Part shown: one piece after another, positions 8,746 to 17,761 of the stretch | How the letters are laid out: each line of letters begins with the position of its first letter | How positions within the stretch are numbered: the first letter of the stretch is position 1 | From: Schaalia sp. HMT-172 | GTDB taxonomy: Bacteria > Actinomycetota > Actinomycetes > Actinomycetales > Actinomycetaceae | Direction: 5' to 3' | Length of the DNA: 64,000 nt | Assembly (NCBI RefSeq): GCF_030644365.1 | Contig: NZ_CP130058.1 | Coordinates: 1,302,001 to 1,366,000, forward strand | Position numbers and translations under genes: made by a program | Notes under the pieces: generated by a model | Databases searched by the model: none | What the model was told of the DNA's origin: nothing | Seen by the model: only the letters and a program-made list of their open reading frames with translations

Positions 8746-9673
8746 AACCGTGTCCTTGGCCATCGTGCGCCTGTCCTCGATGATCGCGTGGATCGCCGAG
8801 CATCCGGGGGTGCACGTGGATGAGTTGTGCGCGCACTTTGGCCGCACGCGCCGCCAGGTGCGGCGCGACATCGAGTACGTGGCCTCCGTTGGTGATTCGC
8901 TGCCCGGGCAGTCCTTCGAGGTCGACTGGGGACTGTTCGAGGAGGAGCAGCGCGTGTCGCTGCGCGCGACGCTGGGGGCGAGCGCGCCCCTGCGTTTGTC
9001 GGAGGTGGAGGCTCAGGCACTCCTGATCGGCCTGTCGGCCATCGGCCCTCTCCTGGCGCCGGATGTGGCTGCGCACCTGCCCCATGCGGCCCTCGTCGTG
9101 AGTGCCCTGGGCGGGCTAGAGGAGGCGTGCGCCCAGGGCCGCATTGACGCCTCGCCCGTCCCGGCCTCGTCCACCATCGCCGACGCTCTGCGCGAGGCCC
9201 TCGCGAAGGCTCAGCGCGTGTCTTTCGACTACGTGTCTGCCCAGGGACGCTTCTCACACCGCGTCGTCGACCCGTGGTCGTTGGAGGCGAGTTCGACCGG
9301 CTGGCTGCTGCGCGGATGGTGCACGCAGGCGCAGGGGCCTCGCACGTTTTCGCTCGCGTCGATGTCGAACGTCGGCATCGTCGGACCGCGCGTTCGCTCT
9401 CCGCGCCGGGTGCACGACGACGCACCGACCTGGACGCTCGACGTGGACCGCACCGCCCGCTGGATCGCCGACGAGTACGCGGGCAGCGTCGTCGATGAGC
9501 TCCCCGATGGGGGAGCGCGCATCCGCGTGCCCGTGTGGAACGAGGAGTGGGGGCTGAGCCTGCTCACCGACATCGCCGCGCACCTGCGCGCCGTGACGCC
9601 CGACCGTCGCGCCCTGGCAGGCACGCGTGCGCGTTCGATCATCACCGAGTGGAGTCGGGAGGAAGAATCGTGA
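8738..9673 (+). CDS. pafC: WYL-domain transcriptional regulator PafC
   Basis: The 311-residue partner of PafB, with the same winged helix plus WYL architecture. The start at 8738 lies inside the end of pafB, and GGAGGAAA just upstream provides a Shine-Dalgarno. Its stop overlaps the helicase start as GTGA, so pafB, pafC and the helicase form one coupled unit. In mycobacteria tatA and tatC lie between pafC and helY; here they are absent. The overall job is predicted to be activation of DNA-repair genes under replication stress. Confidence 0.88.
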   Translation: MPETVSLAIVRLSSMIAWIAEHPGVHVDELCAHFGRTRRQVRRDIEYVASVGDSLPGQSFEVDWGLFEEEQRVSLRATLGASAPLRLSEVEAQALLIGLSAIGPLLAPDVAAHLPHAALVVSALGGLEEACAQGRIDASPVPASSTIADALREALAKAQRVSFDYVSAQGRFSHRVVDPWSLEASSTGWLLRGWCTQAQGPRTFSLASMSNVGIVGPRVRSPRRVHDDAPTWTLDVDRTARWIADEYAGSVVDELPDGGARIRVPVWNEEWGLSLLTDIAAHLRAVTPDRRALAGTRARSIITEWSREEES

Positions 9674-12432
9674 GCCCGAAACGACGCAGGCACCGAGCGG
9701 CACACGCACGCTTAGTCGAGGTCGAGGAACGCACGAGCGTCGGAGAGGGCAGCGCCTCCCAGCGTTACGCGGCCTACAGGGAGTACGAGCGCGCCGCAGC
9801 GTCGCTGCGCGCTCGCTGGGTCGAGGGGTTGAGTTTTACCCCCGATCCCTTCCAGATCGATGCGCTCGACGCCGTCGAGGCGGGAAACTCCGTGCTCGTC
9901 GCGGCCCCGACGGGTGCGGGCAAGACGATCGTCGGCCAGTTCGGGGCATACGTGGCTGTGCAGCGCGGCATGCGGGCCTTCTACACGACGCCCATCAAGG
10001 CGCTGTCGAACCAGAAGTACCTGGAGCTGTGCAAGCTGTACGGGGCTGACAACGTCGGCCTGGCGACCGGCGACACGTCGATCAACTCCAAGGCTCCCAT
10101 CGTCGTCATGACGACCGAGGTCTGCCGCAACATGATCTACGCGGGGGCGCCGTTGGAGGACCTGGGCGTCGTCGTCCTGGACGAGGTGCACTACCTGGCG
10201 GACAAGATGCGCGGCCCCGTGTGGGAGGAGGTCATCATTCACCTGCCCGCGCACGTCGCCATCATCGCTTTGTCGGCGACGGTCTCCAACGCGGAGGAGT
10301 TCGGCGCGTGGATCCGCGAGGTGCGTTCCTCCTGCGAGATCATCGTCTCCGAAAAGCGCCCGGTGCCGCTGTACCAGCACATGATCGTCGGCGAGGAGAT
10401 TTTCGACCTGTACGCGCCGACCGGCAAGGGCAAGCTCAACCCTGAGCTGGTGGCTGCCACGGGCGACTCGGGGATGCGAGGCGGACGCGGGTCGCGCTCG
10501 TGGAACCGGTCGCCGCGCGTGCGCCGCGAGTCGCGGCCCTCGACCCTGATTTCGCTGGACCGGGCGCACCTGTTGCCCGCGATCACGTTCATTTTCTCGC
10601 GAGCGGGCTGTGAGGACGCGGTGCGTCAGGTTCTTCTGACCCGCATCACCCTGACGACTCGCTCCGAGGCGGCCGCCATCGAGCGCTACGTCGACGAGGT
10701 GATCGCGCTGATCGCCCCCGAGGACGCCGTCGTGCTCGGTGTCGACGCCTGGAAGCGCGGCCTGATGCGCGGCATCGCGGCCCACCACGCGGGGATGCTG
10801 CCGCTCATGAAGGAGACGGTTGAGCACCTCTTCTCGGAGGGCCTGGTCAAGATGGTGTACGCGACCGAGACACTGGCCTTGGGAATCAACATGCCCGCCC
10901 GTACCGTTGTCATCGAGTCCCTCACGAAGTGGAACGGCTCCGCCCACGTGTCCCTGTCGGCCGGTGAGTACACGCAGCTGTCCGGGCGCGCGGGGCGCCG
11001 CGGCATCGACACCGAGGGGCACGCGGTCGTTTCTCACCGCGGGGCAGTGGCGCCCGAGGAGGTCGCGGCCCTGGCGTCCAAGCGCACCTATCCGCTGATC
11101 TCCGCCTTCACTCCGACCTACAACATGGTCGTCAACCTGTTGGCCCGCTCGACCCGCGCCCAGACCCGCTCCGTCCTAGAGTCTTCCTTCGCCCAGTTCC
11201 AGGCAGACTCCGCGGTGGTCCAGCTGGCGACGCGCCTGAGCGAGCTTGAGGCCCTCAGGGACTCGGCGGCCGATGACCTGTCTTGCTCGCGCGGCGACGT
11301 CGGCGAGTATCTCATGATGCGCGAGCGCATCAGCCAGGCCGAGAAGGCGGGCGCGCGCGCCCGCAAGCGCGAGACTCGTGAGGAGTCGCGCCGCGTCCTT
11401 GCGGGGGTGCGCACGGGTGACGTGCTGGCCCTGTCCAGGGGCCGCAAGGTTCGTTTGTGCGTCGTCGGCGCGAAGGCGACCGCCGCCTCGGGCCGTGTCG
11501 AGGCCTCCGTCATCGGCGAGGATGCCACGTGGCGCGCGCTCGCCCCGGAGGATGTGCGCGGCGGCATCGCGATCGTGGGGCACATGTCGATCCCGGGCGG
11601 TTCGGCTCTGAGGCGCACGAAGGAACGCACGCGCATCGCCGCAGAGCTGCGCTCGGGCGCGGCCAAGGGACGATACCAGCTGCCCGCCGATGCGGCGGGG
11701 GAGGACACGATCGGCCAGATGCGCGCCGCCATGCGGGCCCACCCCGTGCACCGCTGCCCCCACCGTGAGGAGCATGCTCGCGCGGGCGCCCGGTGGGCGC
11801 GTATGGGGCGCGAGATCGAGCAACTGCGCCGCTCGATCGACTCTCAGACCGGTTCGGTGGCCGCCCAATTCGACCGCGTGTGCGCCGTCTTGGAGCGCCT
11901 CGGATTCCTCGACGGTGACCGCGTGACGGCCTCGGGGCAGCGCCTGCGCCGTATCTTCGGCGAGCGCGACCTCGTCGTCGCGATGTCCCTCAACGAGGGG
12001 GCGTGGAACGACCTGGACGAGGCGGAGCTGGCGTCGATCGTCTCGGCCCTTGTGTACGACTCGCGCAGCGACGACGAAGCGAACGAGCTGGCCCCCACGG
12101 GGGTCGGGATCCGCCTGCGCACGGCCTGGGAGGAGTGCGTGGGCACGCTCGCGCGCGTGCACCGCGTCGAGAAGCAGTGCGGCTGCGAGCCCACACCGTC
12201 CCTCGACGCTGGGCTGATGTCCTCGACGCTCGCGTGGGCGCACGGGTCGACGCTGGCGACCGCGATTGACGGGGCCGAGATTCAGGCCGGCGATTTTGTG
12301 CGGTGGATGCGCCAGGTGATGGATTGCCTCGGGCAGATCGCCTCCGCCGCGCCAACAAGCGATCTCTCGCGCACGGCCGAGGCCGCCAAGGACCGCATCG
12401 GTCGCGGTATTGTTGCGTGGTCCACCATCTAG
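9670..12432 (+). CDS. helY: DEAD/DEVH-box RNA helicase, Ski2/Mtr4 type (HelY)
   Basis: A 920-residue superfamily 2 helicase of the HelY/Ski2 group. Visible motifs are Walker A APTGAGKT (residues 79-86), DEVH (171-174), SAT (about 202), the LGINMPART segment, and QLSGRAGRRG (motif VI). A DSHCT-like C-terminal domain follows. It is predicted to unwind structured RNA in degradation or ribosome-related processing. The GTG at 9670 overlaps the pafC stop (GTGA) and has GGAGGAAG upstream; the longer frame from 9535 lies inside pafC. The link with pafBC is widely conserved in actinobacteria. Confidence 0.9.
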   Translation: MSPKRRRHRAAHARLVEVEERTSVGEGSASQRYAAYREYERAAASLRARWVEGLSFTPDPFQIDALDAVEAGNSVLVAAPTGAGKTIVGQFGAYVAVQRGMRAFYTTPIKALSNQKYLELCKLYGADNVGLATGDTSINSKAPIVVMTTEVCRNMIYAGAPLEDLGVVVLDEVHYLADKMRGPVWEEVIIHLPAHVAIIALSATVSNAEEFGAWIREVRSSCEIIVSEKRPVPLYQHMIVGEEIFDLYAPTGKGKLNPELVAATGDSGMRGGRGSRSWNRSPRVRRESRPSTLISLDRAHLLPAITFIFSRAGCEDAVRQVLLTRITLTTRSEAAAIERYVDEVIALIAPEDAVVLGVDAWKRGLMRGIAAHHAGMLPLMKETVEHLFSEGLVKMVYATETLALGINMPARTVVIESLTKWNGSAHVSLSAGEYTQLSGRAGRRGIDTEGHAVVSHRGAVAPEEVAALASKRTYPLISAFTPTYNMVVNLLARSTRAQTRSVLESSFAQFQADSAVVQLATRLSELEALRDSAADDLSCSRGDVGEYLMMRERISQAEKAGARARKRETREESRRVLAGVRTGDVLALSRGRKVRLCVVGAKATAASGRVEASVIGEDATWRALAPEDVRGGIAIVGHMSIPGGSALRRTKERTRIAAELRSGAAKGRYQLPADAAGEDTIGQMRAAMRAHPVHRCPHREEHARAGARWARMGREIEQLRRSIDSQTGSVAAQFDRVCAVLERLGFLDGDRVTASGQRLRRIFGERDLVVAMSLNEGAWNDLDEAELASIVSALVYDSRSDDEANELAPTGVGIRLRTAWEECVGTLARVHRVEKQCGCEPTPSLDAGLMSSTLAWAHGSTLATAIDGAEIQAGDFVRWMRQVMDCLGQIASAAPTSDLSRTAEAAKDRIGRGIVAWSTI

Positions 12433-12449
12433 CGTGCCGGGAGGGTAGC

Positions 12450-14063
12450 GTGAGGACTTCGCAGATACTGCGCCGCGCGTCGATTGCACAAACGTGCGCG
12501 GACGCCATGATCGGGGCGGTGGCCGGGCTGGCTCTGTACTCGTCTTTTCCGCCGCTGGGGTGGTGGTGGATGTCGATTCCGGCGCTCGCGCTGTTCATCT
12601 CCCGCATCGACGAGGCCCGGGCCCCCAGGGCGCTTGGCGTCACGCTTTCCTTCGGCATGAGCATGTGGCTGCCGCTCATCGACTGGATCCCCATGGCGGT
12701 GGGAACGCGGGCGGCGTGGTTCGTGCTCGCCTTCGTGCAGACGCTATTCCTGTGCGCCTGGGTCGTGTTCGTCCGGTGGACGAGCCTGTGGCGCGCGGCT
12801 CGCTCGCCGCTGGCGCAGGCGCTCCTGTATGCGATCAGCTGGGCGGGGGTCGATGCCGCGCGCTCGCGCTGGCCGTGGTCGGGCTTCCCGTGGGGTTCGG
12901 TGGCCCTACCTCAGGTGGATTCCCCGCTCGGGCATCTCGCGCCCGTCGGCGGGACGAGCCTCGTTGCGGCCGCCGTCGTTTTTATCGCCGTTCTCCTGCG
13001 CCGGTCGTGCGCCGGGCGAGATGGGGCGGTTGCCCCTGAGCACCGTTTCTCACGGCCACTCCTGGCGCTGAGCGCGTGCGTGCTTGTCGTTGCCCCGGCG
13101 GCGATTCCGCTGTCGAACGAGGCGGAGGCGGGCACCGTGCGCGTCGGCGTGGTTCAGGGGGACATCGCATTGCCGGGCGCGCAGGCCTACAGTCATCCGG
13201 GTGAGGTGACGGGAAACAACCTGCGAGCCTCACTCCAGCTCGCCGCAGACCCTGCCGTCCAGGAGCGGCCGATTGACGTCGCACTGTGGGGCGAAGGCTC
13301 GGTGGATCGAGACCCGGTGGCCTTTCCCGCGATCGGCGCGATGGTGGACGAGGCTGCACTGGCACTGGATGCGCCGATCATCATCGGCTACACCAACCTG
13401 AACGAGCGCGACCGCGTGAAGAACTGGCTCGCCGTGTGGGAGCCGGGGCGAGGCGTCGACGAGGAGGCTCGCTACTCCAAGCACGTGCCCGTACCCTTCG
13501 GGGAGTTCATCCCCTTCCGCGAGGTCATTTCATCTTTCGCCACCGAGGTCGCCCAGGCCAGCAAGGACATGGAGGCGGGGCAGGAGGCTCCCCTCATGAC
13601 GCTTCGTCTGCGCGACGGGCGCGACGTGCCCGTGGCCGTCGGCATCTGCTTCGAGGCGGCCTACCCCTCGGTCATCGGGCAGGGCGTGGCGCTGGGCGGG
13701 CAGATGATTGTGACGCCGTCGAACAACTATCATTTCCGTTCTTCGGGGGAGTCCGCCCAGCAGGGCCAGCTGCTGCGCATGCGCGCGATGGAGTATTCGC
13801 GCGCCGCGATCCAGTCATCGACGACGGGCAGCTCCTACGTGATCCGGCCGGATGGAAGCGTGTTGGCCTCCACAGACACGCAGAGCGTCGCCACGCTGAT
13901 CGCAGACGTTCCCCTACGTACCTCGACAACGCTCGCCACGCAGGCGGGGGAGCGGATCCCGAGTGCCTTCATGGGTGCGACGCTCCTCATCGCACTCGCA
14001 GGGCTCGTCGCGGCTCTTCGCGGGCGCGCCTCGATGCGCCCAGCAGGTGCGACCACTCGTTAA
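12450..14063 (+). CDS. lnt: Apolipoprotein N-acyltransferase
   Basis: A 537-residue membrane enzyme that N-acylates the lipidated cysteine of lipoproteins. Five or more N-terminal transmembrane helices precede a nitrilase-type domain with the catalytic triad E282 (WGEG), K344 (YSKHVPVPFGEF) and C400 (GICFE). The GTG at 12450 follows GGGAGGGTA, 17 bases after the helicase stop. In mycobacteria this function is fused to polyprenol phosphate mannose synthase; here the two domains are separate adjacent genes. Confidence 0.93.
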   Translation: MRTSQILRRASIAQTCADAMIGAVAGLALYSSFPPLGWWWMSIPALALFISRIDEARAPRALGVTLSFGMSMWLPLIDWIPMAVGTRAAWFVLAFVQTLFLCAWVVFVRWTSLWRAARSPLAQALLYAISWAGVDAARSRWPWSGFPWGSVALPQVDSPLGHLAPVGGTSLVAAAVVFIAVLLRRSCAGRDGAVAPEHRFSRPLLALSACVLVVAPAAIPLSNEAEAGTVRVGVVQGDIALPGAQAYSHPGEVTGNNLRASLQLAADPAVQERPIDVALWGEGSVDRDPVAFPAIGAMVDEAALALDAPIIIGYTNLNERDRVKNWLAVWEPGRGVDEEARYSKHVPVPFGEFIPFREVISSFATEVAQASKDMEAGQEAPLMTLRLRDGRDVPVAVGICFEAAYPSVIGQGVALGGQMIVTPSNNYHFRSSGESAQQGQLLRMRAMEYSRAAIQSSTTGSSYVIRPDGSVLASTDTQSVATLIADVPLRTSTTLATQAGERIPSAFMGATLLIALAGLVAALRGRASMRPAGATTR

Positions 14064-14082
14064 AACAGGCAGAATGTGACTC

Positions 14083-14868
14083 ATGACTAACGCGCAGCGT
14101 CTTGCCCCAACTCCTCAGGGCGACCACACCCTCGTCGTCATCCCGACCTACAACGAGATGGAGACGCTGCCGAGGCTCCTCGACGAGGTCTGGGCTCAGC
14201 TTCCCGCGGCCCACATCCTCATCGTTGACGACTCTTCGCCCGATGGCACGGGGGAGTGGGTCGACGAGCGGCGTGCGCGCGAGGAGCGGCTCTTCGTCCT
14301 GCATCGCCCCGCGAAGTCCGGTCTGGCAACCGCCTACGTGGATGGCATGGGGTGGGCCATCGCTCACGACTATCCGTTTATCCTCCAGATGGACGCGGAC
14401 GGATCGCATCGTCCGATCGATCTACCCAAACTGCTGGCGCGCATGGGAGGACCCGACCAGCCCGACCTCGTCATTGGCTCTCGTTGGGTCGCCGGCGGGC
14501 GTATCAACGGGTGGTCAACCAAGCGCGTCGCCCTGTCGAAGGCGGGCAATTATTATGTCCGTTTATGCCTCGGGACCCCCGTGCGGGACGCGACCGCGGG
14601 GCTGAGGGTTCATCGGTCCTCGTTCCTTGCGAGCCACGGCGTGTTGGAGCGCGTGGCGACCACCGGCTTCGGCTTCCAGGTCGAGATGACGGAGCTCGAA
14701 CGTTCCCTCGGAGCCGTTATCGCCGAGGTGCCCATCACCTTCGATGAGCGAGTGGCGGGGGAATCGAAGCTCGACTCGTCGATCTTCGTCGAGGAACTCG
14801 CCATGGTGACAAAAGGCGGCCTGAGCCGTCTGGCCCAGGCCGCGCGTTCGCGGTTTCGCAGGGGTTAG
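14083..14868 (+). CDS. ppm1: Polyprenol-phosphate mannosyltransferase (DPM1-like)
   Basis: A 261-residue GT2 glycosyltransferase that moves mannose from GDP-mannose to polyprenyl phosphate, the donor for extracytoplasmic mannosylation of proteins and lipoglycans. It has the nucleotide-binding start VVIPTYNE, the VDDSSPDGTG segment, and the DAD metal motif at D104/D106. It lacks C-terminal transmembrane helices, as the catalytic domain of mycobacterial Ppm1 does. It lies 19 bases after lnt. The stop codon overlaps the stop of the convergent rbpA gene (TTAG), so the two transcripts must overlap. Confidence 0.9.
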   Translation: MTNAQRLAPTPQGDHTLVVIPTYNEMETLPRLLDEVWAQLPAAHILIVDDSSPDGTGEWVDERRAREERLFVLHRPAKSGLATAYVDGMGWAIAHDYPFILQMDADGSHRPIDLPKLLARMGGPDQPDLVIGSRWVAGGRINGWSTKRVALSKAGNYYVRLCLGTPVRDATAGLRVHRSSFLASHGVLERVATTGFGFQVEMTELERSLGAVIAEVPITFDERVAGESKLDSSIFVEELAMVTKGGLSRLAQAARSRFRRG

Positions 14869-15230
14869 CCCTTGCGGTAGGAGCCTTCGGGACGCAGGCG
14901 ACCCTCGCGGTAGGCGGTGAGCTGCTCGCTCAGGACGACCTCGAGTTCCTCGATGGAGCGACGCTCGAGCAGCATGTCCCAGTGGGTGCGCTGCGGCTTG
15001 ACGGGCTTGTTATCCTCGTCTTCCTCGGTTTCGCCGATGAGCTCGGCGGTCTGACCGCACTTGCATTCCCAGGTGGCGGGAGCCGTGGCCTCGCTGGAAA
15101 GGGTCACCTCGAACTCGTGTCCATTCGGGCACGCGTACCGGACGATGAAACGGTCGGCGAAAACGACACCATCCTCGGACTCGAGGGACTTGGCGCCGAT
15201 CTGCATGCCACGCAGTGCGCGGTCAGCCAT
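14865..15230 (-). CDS. rbpA: RNA polymerase-binding protein RbpA
   Basis: A 121-residue actinobacteria-specific activator that binds RNA polymerase and the principal sigma factor and stabilises the open promoter complex. It shows the core domain with cysteines in a CPNGHEF and ECKCG context, a basic linker, and the C-terminal sigma-interaction region ending in an acidic/hydrophobic helix (DMLLERRSIEELE). The ATG at 15230 (MADRALRGMQ) has GGAGGCAG upstream and is preferred over the upstream in-frame start. It is next to ppm1, as in Mycobacterium tuberculosis. Confidence 0.95.
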   Translation of the reverse strand: MADRALRGMQIGAKSLESEDGVVFADRFIVRYACPNGHEFEVTLSSEATAPATWECKCGQTAELIGETEEDEDNKPVKPQRTHWDMLLERRSIEELEVVLSEQLTAYREGRLRPEGSYRKG

Positions 15231-15327
15231 AACTGCCTCCTGGACGTAGTGAAGAAACGGGTCCATTCTATCGGACACGTCAAGCGGAGCGCCGTGTCAC
15301 CCCTCGCGACCCCACCCCCTCGATCCG

Positions 15328-15341
15328 ATAATGTACATTAT
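15328..15341. promoter_or_regulatory. AT-rich 14-base palindrome, candidate operator
   Basis: A perfect palindrome, ATAATGTACATTAT, in otherwise GC-rich DNA between the divergent genes rbpA and the PAP2-type phosphatase. It lies 38 bases upstream of the phosphatase -10 box. It has the form of a dimeric repressor site; the regulator is unknown. Confidence 0.5.
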
Positions 15342-15379
15342 GTCCGTTTTCCTCCCCCGGGCGCGCCCCTCCCACGCGC

Positions 15380-15385
15380 TAGAGT
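15380..15385 (+). promoter_or_regulatory. -10 box of the PAP2 phosphatase gene, probable leaderless promoter
   Basis: TAGAGT ends seven bases before the ATG at 15393. Confidence 0.5.
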
Positions 15386-15392
15386 TACGACC

Positions 15393-16136
15393 ATGACAAC
15401 GGACCATCAATCACAGCAACACACCAGGCATCCCGTGCGAGAGGCGCTCACACTCGCCCTCGCCTGCCTGGCCTACTCGGTCCTCTCGTTCTTGGCGCGC
15501 GCCAGTGAGTCGCTCGCACTCAGCCACGCCCACAGCATCGTCGCCCTCGAGCGCCGCGTTGGCGTCTTTATTGAGCCGTCTGCAAACGCATGGCTGGGCG
15601 CACACTCAACCCTTGCCTCGCTCGCATCGACACAGTACGCGACCACATTCCTCCTCTTTACCGGGCTGACGCTCGTGGCGCTATGGATCAAGGCACCACA
15701 GTTTTACTCCCGGGCCAGATGGACGCTCGTCGTCATGACACTCGGCGCGCTCGCCACCTACTGGAGCTACCCGCTTGCTCCCCCGCGGCTCGTGCCAGGA
15801 CTTGGCATCGCCGACTCCGTCGCCGAGCACACCTCCTCGTATTCCCACCTCTTTGGCACCCTCGCCAATCCCTACGGAGCCATGCCGTCGATGCACACAG
15901 GCTGGTCGGTGTGGGTGGCCGTCATGCTCGGAACCTACGTCTGGCGTTCATGGTGGGCGCGTCTCACACTCGCCCTCCATCCAACTCTGACCATCGTGAC
16001 AATTGTCGCAACAGGCAACCACTATGTGATGGACGCCATTGCAGGAATCGCATATTTCCTGATCGCATGGCTCTGCGTCACACTCACCCGCCGAACCTTA
16101 CTGAGAAACGTGCGAAGCACCGGCGAGACGTCCTAG
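15393..16136 (+). CDS. PAP2-superfamily membrane phosphatase (Aur1/Ipt1-like)
   Basis: A 247-residue membrane protein with about five or six hydrophobic helices. It carries the PAP2 signatures of the inositolphosphotransferase-like group: YPLAPPRL, PSMHTGWSVW (H168) and GNHYVMDAIAG (H210, D214). These enzymes remove or transfer phosphate from lipid or sugar phosphates at the membrane surface; the substrate is not evident. The ATG at 15393 is the only good start and sits 7 bases after a TAGAGT box. An AT-rich palindrome upstream suggests specific regulation. Codon use includes more A/T than in its neighbours. Confidence 0.82.
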   Translation: MTTDHQSQQHTRHPVREALTLALACLAYSVLSFLARASESLALSHAHSIVALERRVGVFIEPSANAWLGAHSTLASLASTQYATTFLLFTGLTLVALWIKAPQFYSRARWTLVVMTLGALATYWSYPLAPPRLVPGLGIADSVAEHTSSYSHLFGTLANPYGAMPSMHTGWSVWVAVMLGTYVWRSWWARLTLALHPTLTIVTIVATGNHYVMDAIAGIAYFLIAWLCVTLTRRTLLRNVRSTGETS

Positions 16137-16156
16137 GATGCACCGAAAATGCGCGC

Positions 16157-16162
16157 TACTGT
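16157..16162 (+). promoter_or_regulatory. -10 box of the Hsp70-like gene, probable leaderless promoter
   Basis: TACTGT ends seven bases before the ATG at 16170; this supports 16170 over the upstream ATG at 16149. Confidence 0.45.
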
Positions 16163-16169
16163 TGAGGCT

Positions 16170-17684
16170 ATGAGACTTGGAGTAGATTTTGGCACCACCA
16201 CGACCGCGATCGCTATTGTTGATCGAGGAAACTATCCCATCGTCTCCTTCGTCAACAACCGAGAGGACACGGTCGACTTTATCCCCTCGGTGCTCGCACT
16301 CGACGGCGATCGCCTCGTGTTCGGCTTCGACGCCGAGGACGCCGCGCGCGAGGGCGCGCCTCACCTGCGCTCCTTCAAGCGCCTTCTGTCCGACCCCTCG
16401 GTGACCGACACCTCCACGCTGCGCCTGGGCAACCATTCCATCCCGATCCTTGATGCGCTCACCGGTTTCCTGAGCTACGTCGCCCGCCAGCTGCGCACGA
16501 ACTCGTCCGTGTCCACCGTGCCCGCCGATGAGCCCCTCGAGGCCCTCGTCGGCATCCCCGCTCACGCGTGGTCCGCCCAACGCTTCCTCACCCTGGAGGC
16601 GTTCCGCCGCGCCGGATGGAACGTCCTGGCGATGGTCAACGAACCCTCCGCAGCGGGTTTCGAGTACACGCACCGCCACGCAGGCACCCTGAACTCGAAG
16701 CGCACCGCCATTCTCGTCTACGACCTGGGCGGCGGCACCTTCGACGCCTCCATCGTGTCGGCGACCGGCACGCTCCACGAGGTGCTCGGCTCTCGCGGCC
16801 TGAACCTGGTCGGCGGCGACGATTTCGACGTTATCCTGGCAACGCGCCTGGCCGCTGCCGCGGGCACGGATTCCGGCCTGCTCGGGGACGCCGCCTGGGA
16901 GCGCCTCATCGAGGACGCTCGCTCCGCCAAGGAGGCCCTCTCCCCCTCCACGAAGTTCATCACCGTTCCCGTTGACGGCGAGCCCACTACGATCACGGTC
17001 GCGGACTTCTACGAGGACGCGACCGCGCTGGTGGAGGCGACCGTCGAGGCCATGGAGCCCCTCCTGGTCCCCGACGCGTCGGGCGTCGGCCAGCTCGGTG
17101 GCGACATCGCCGGCCTCTACGTGGTCGGCGGCGGCTCCCAGCTGCCCCTCGTCGCGCGCATCCTGCGCTCGCGCTTCGGGCGCCGCGTGCACCGCTCGCC
17201 CCACACGGCGGCCTCGACCGCGATCGGCCTGGCCATCGGCGCCGACCCGGAGGCCGCCTACACGGTGCGCGAGCAGCTCTCGCGCGGCGTCGGGGTCTTC
17301 CGTGAGCGAGACGCTGGTTCCTTCATCTCCTTCGACACGCTGCTCGAACCCAACACCGAGCTGGCGCCGGGCGAGACCCTGACGATCAAGCGCCGTTACC
17401 GCGCGGCCCACAACATCGGCTACTTCCGTTTCGTCGAATACTCCTCGCTCGACGACTCCTGGGTGCCCCGCGGCGACCTCCAGCCCTACGGGGAGGTCAT
17501 CTTCCCCTTCGATCATGCCCTGCGTCGCTCGAACGTCGACATCGCGTCGGTGCCCGTCGTGCGCACGGAGGACGGGCCCCTCATCGAGGAGTCGTACATG
17601 GTTGACGAGAACGGCATGGTGTCGGTGGAGATCACCGACGTCGAGTCCGCCTACACGGTGACCTGCCCCCTCGGACGCAAGTAG
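16170..17684 (+). CDS. Hsp70-family (DnaK-like) protein with short C-terminal domain
   Basis: The protein has 504 residues. The actin-like ATPase domain (about residues 1-370) shows phosphate-1 motif GVDFGTTTTA, phosphate-2 motif YDLGGGTFDAS and the adenosine motif VVGGGSQLP. The remaining 130 residues resemble a beta-sandwich substrate-binding domain without the alpha-helical lid. It is shorter than DnaK (about 610 residues) and is not next to grpE, dnaJ or hspR, so it is an auxiliary Hsp70 with unknown clients. The start at 16170 is chosen over 16149 because of the TACTGT box and because it begins directly at the family N-terminus. Confidence 0.85.
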   Translation: MRLGVDFGTTTTAIAIVDRGNYPIVSFVNNREDTVDFIPSVLALDGDRLVFGFDAEDAAREGAPHLRSFKRLLSDPSVTDTSTLRLGNHSIPILDALTGFLSYVARQLRTNSSVSTVPADEPLEALVGIPAHAWSAQRFLTLEAFRRAGWNVLAMVNEPSAAGFEYTHRHAGTLNSKRTAILVYDLGGGTFDASIVSATGTLHEVLGSRGLNLVGGDDFDVILATRLAAAAGTDSGLLGDAAWERLIEDARSAKEALSPSTKFITVPVDGEPTTITVADFYEDATALVEATVEAMEPLLVPDASGVGQLGGDIAGLYVVGGGSQLPLVARILRSRFGRRVHRSPHTAASTAIGLAIGADPEAAYTVREQLSRGVGVFRERDAGSFISFDTLLEPNTELAPGETLTIKRRYRAAHNIGYFRFVEYSSLDDSWVPRGDLQPYGEVIFPFDHALRRSNVDIASVPVVRTEDGPLIEESYMVDENGMVSVEITDVESAYTVTCPLGRK

Positions 17685-17706
17685 GGGTCCACTCCCCCGC
17701 GCACTG

Positions 17707-17748
17707 ATAAGGCCGTGGGCCTGGCGAATGCCAGGCCCACGGCCTTAT
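17707..17748. terminator. Bidirectional terminator between Hsp70-like gene and MerR gene
   Basis: A perfect 19-base-pair stem with a GAAT loop lies between two convergent genes. The A/T ends of the arms give short U-tracts in both directions. Confidence 0.9.
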
Positions 17749-17761
17749 ATCAATGTGTGTG

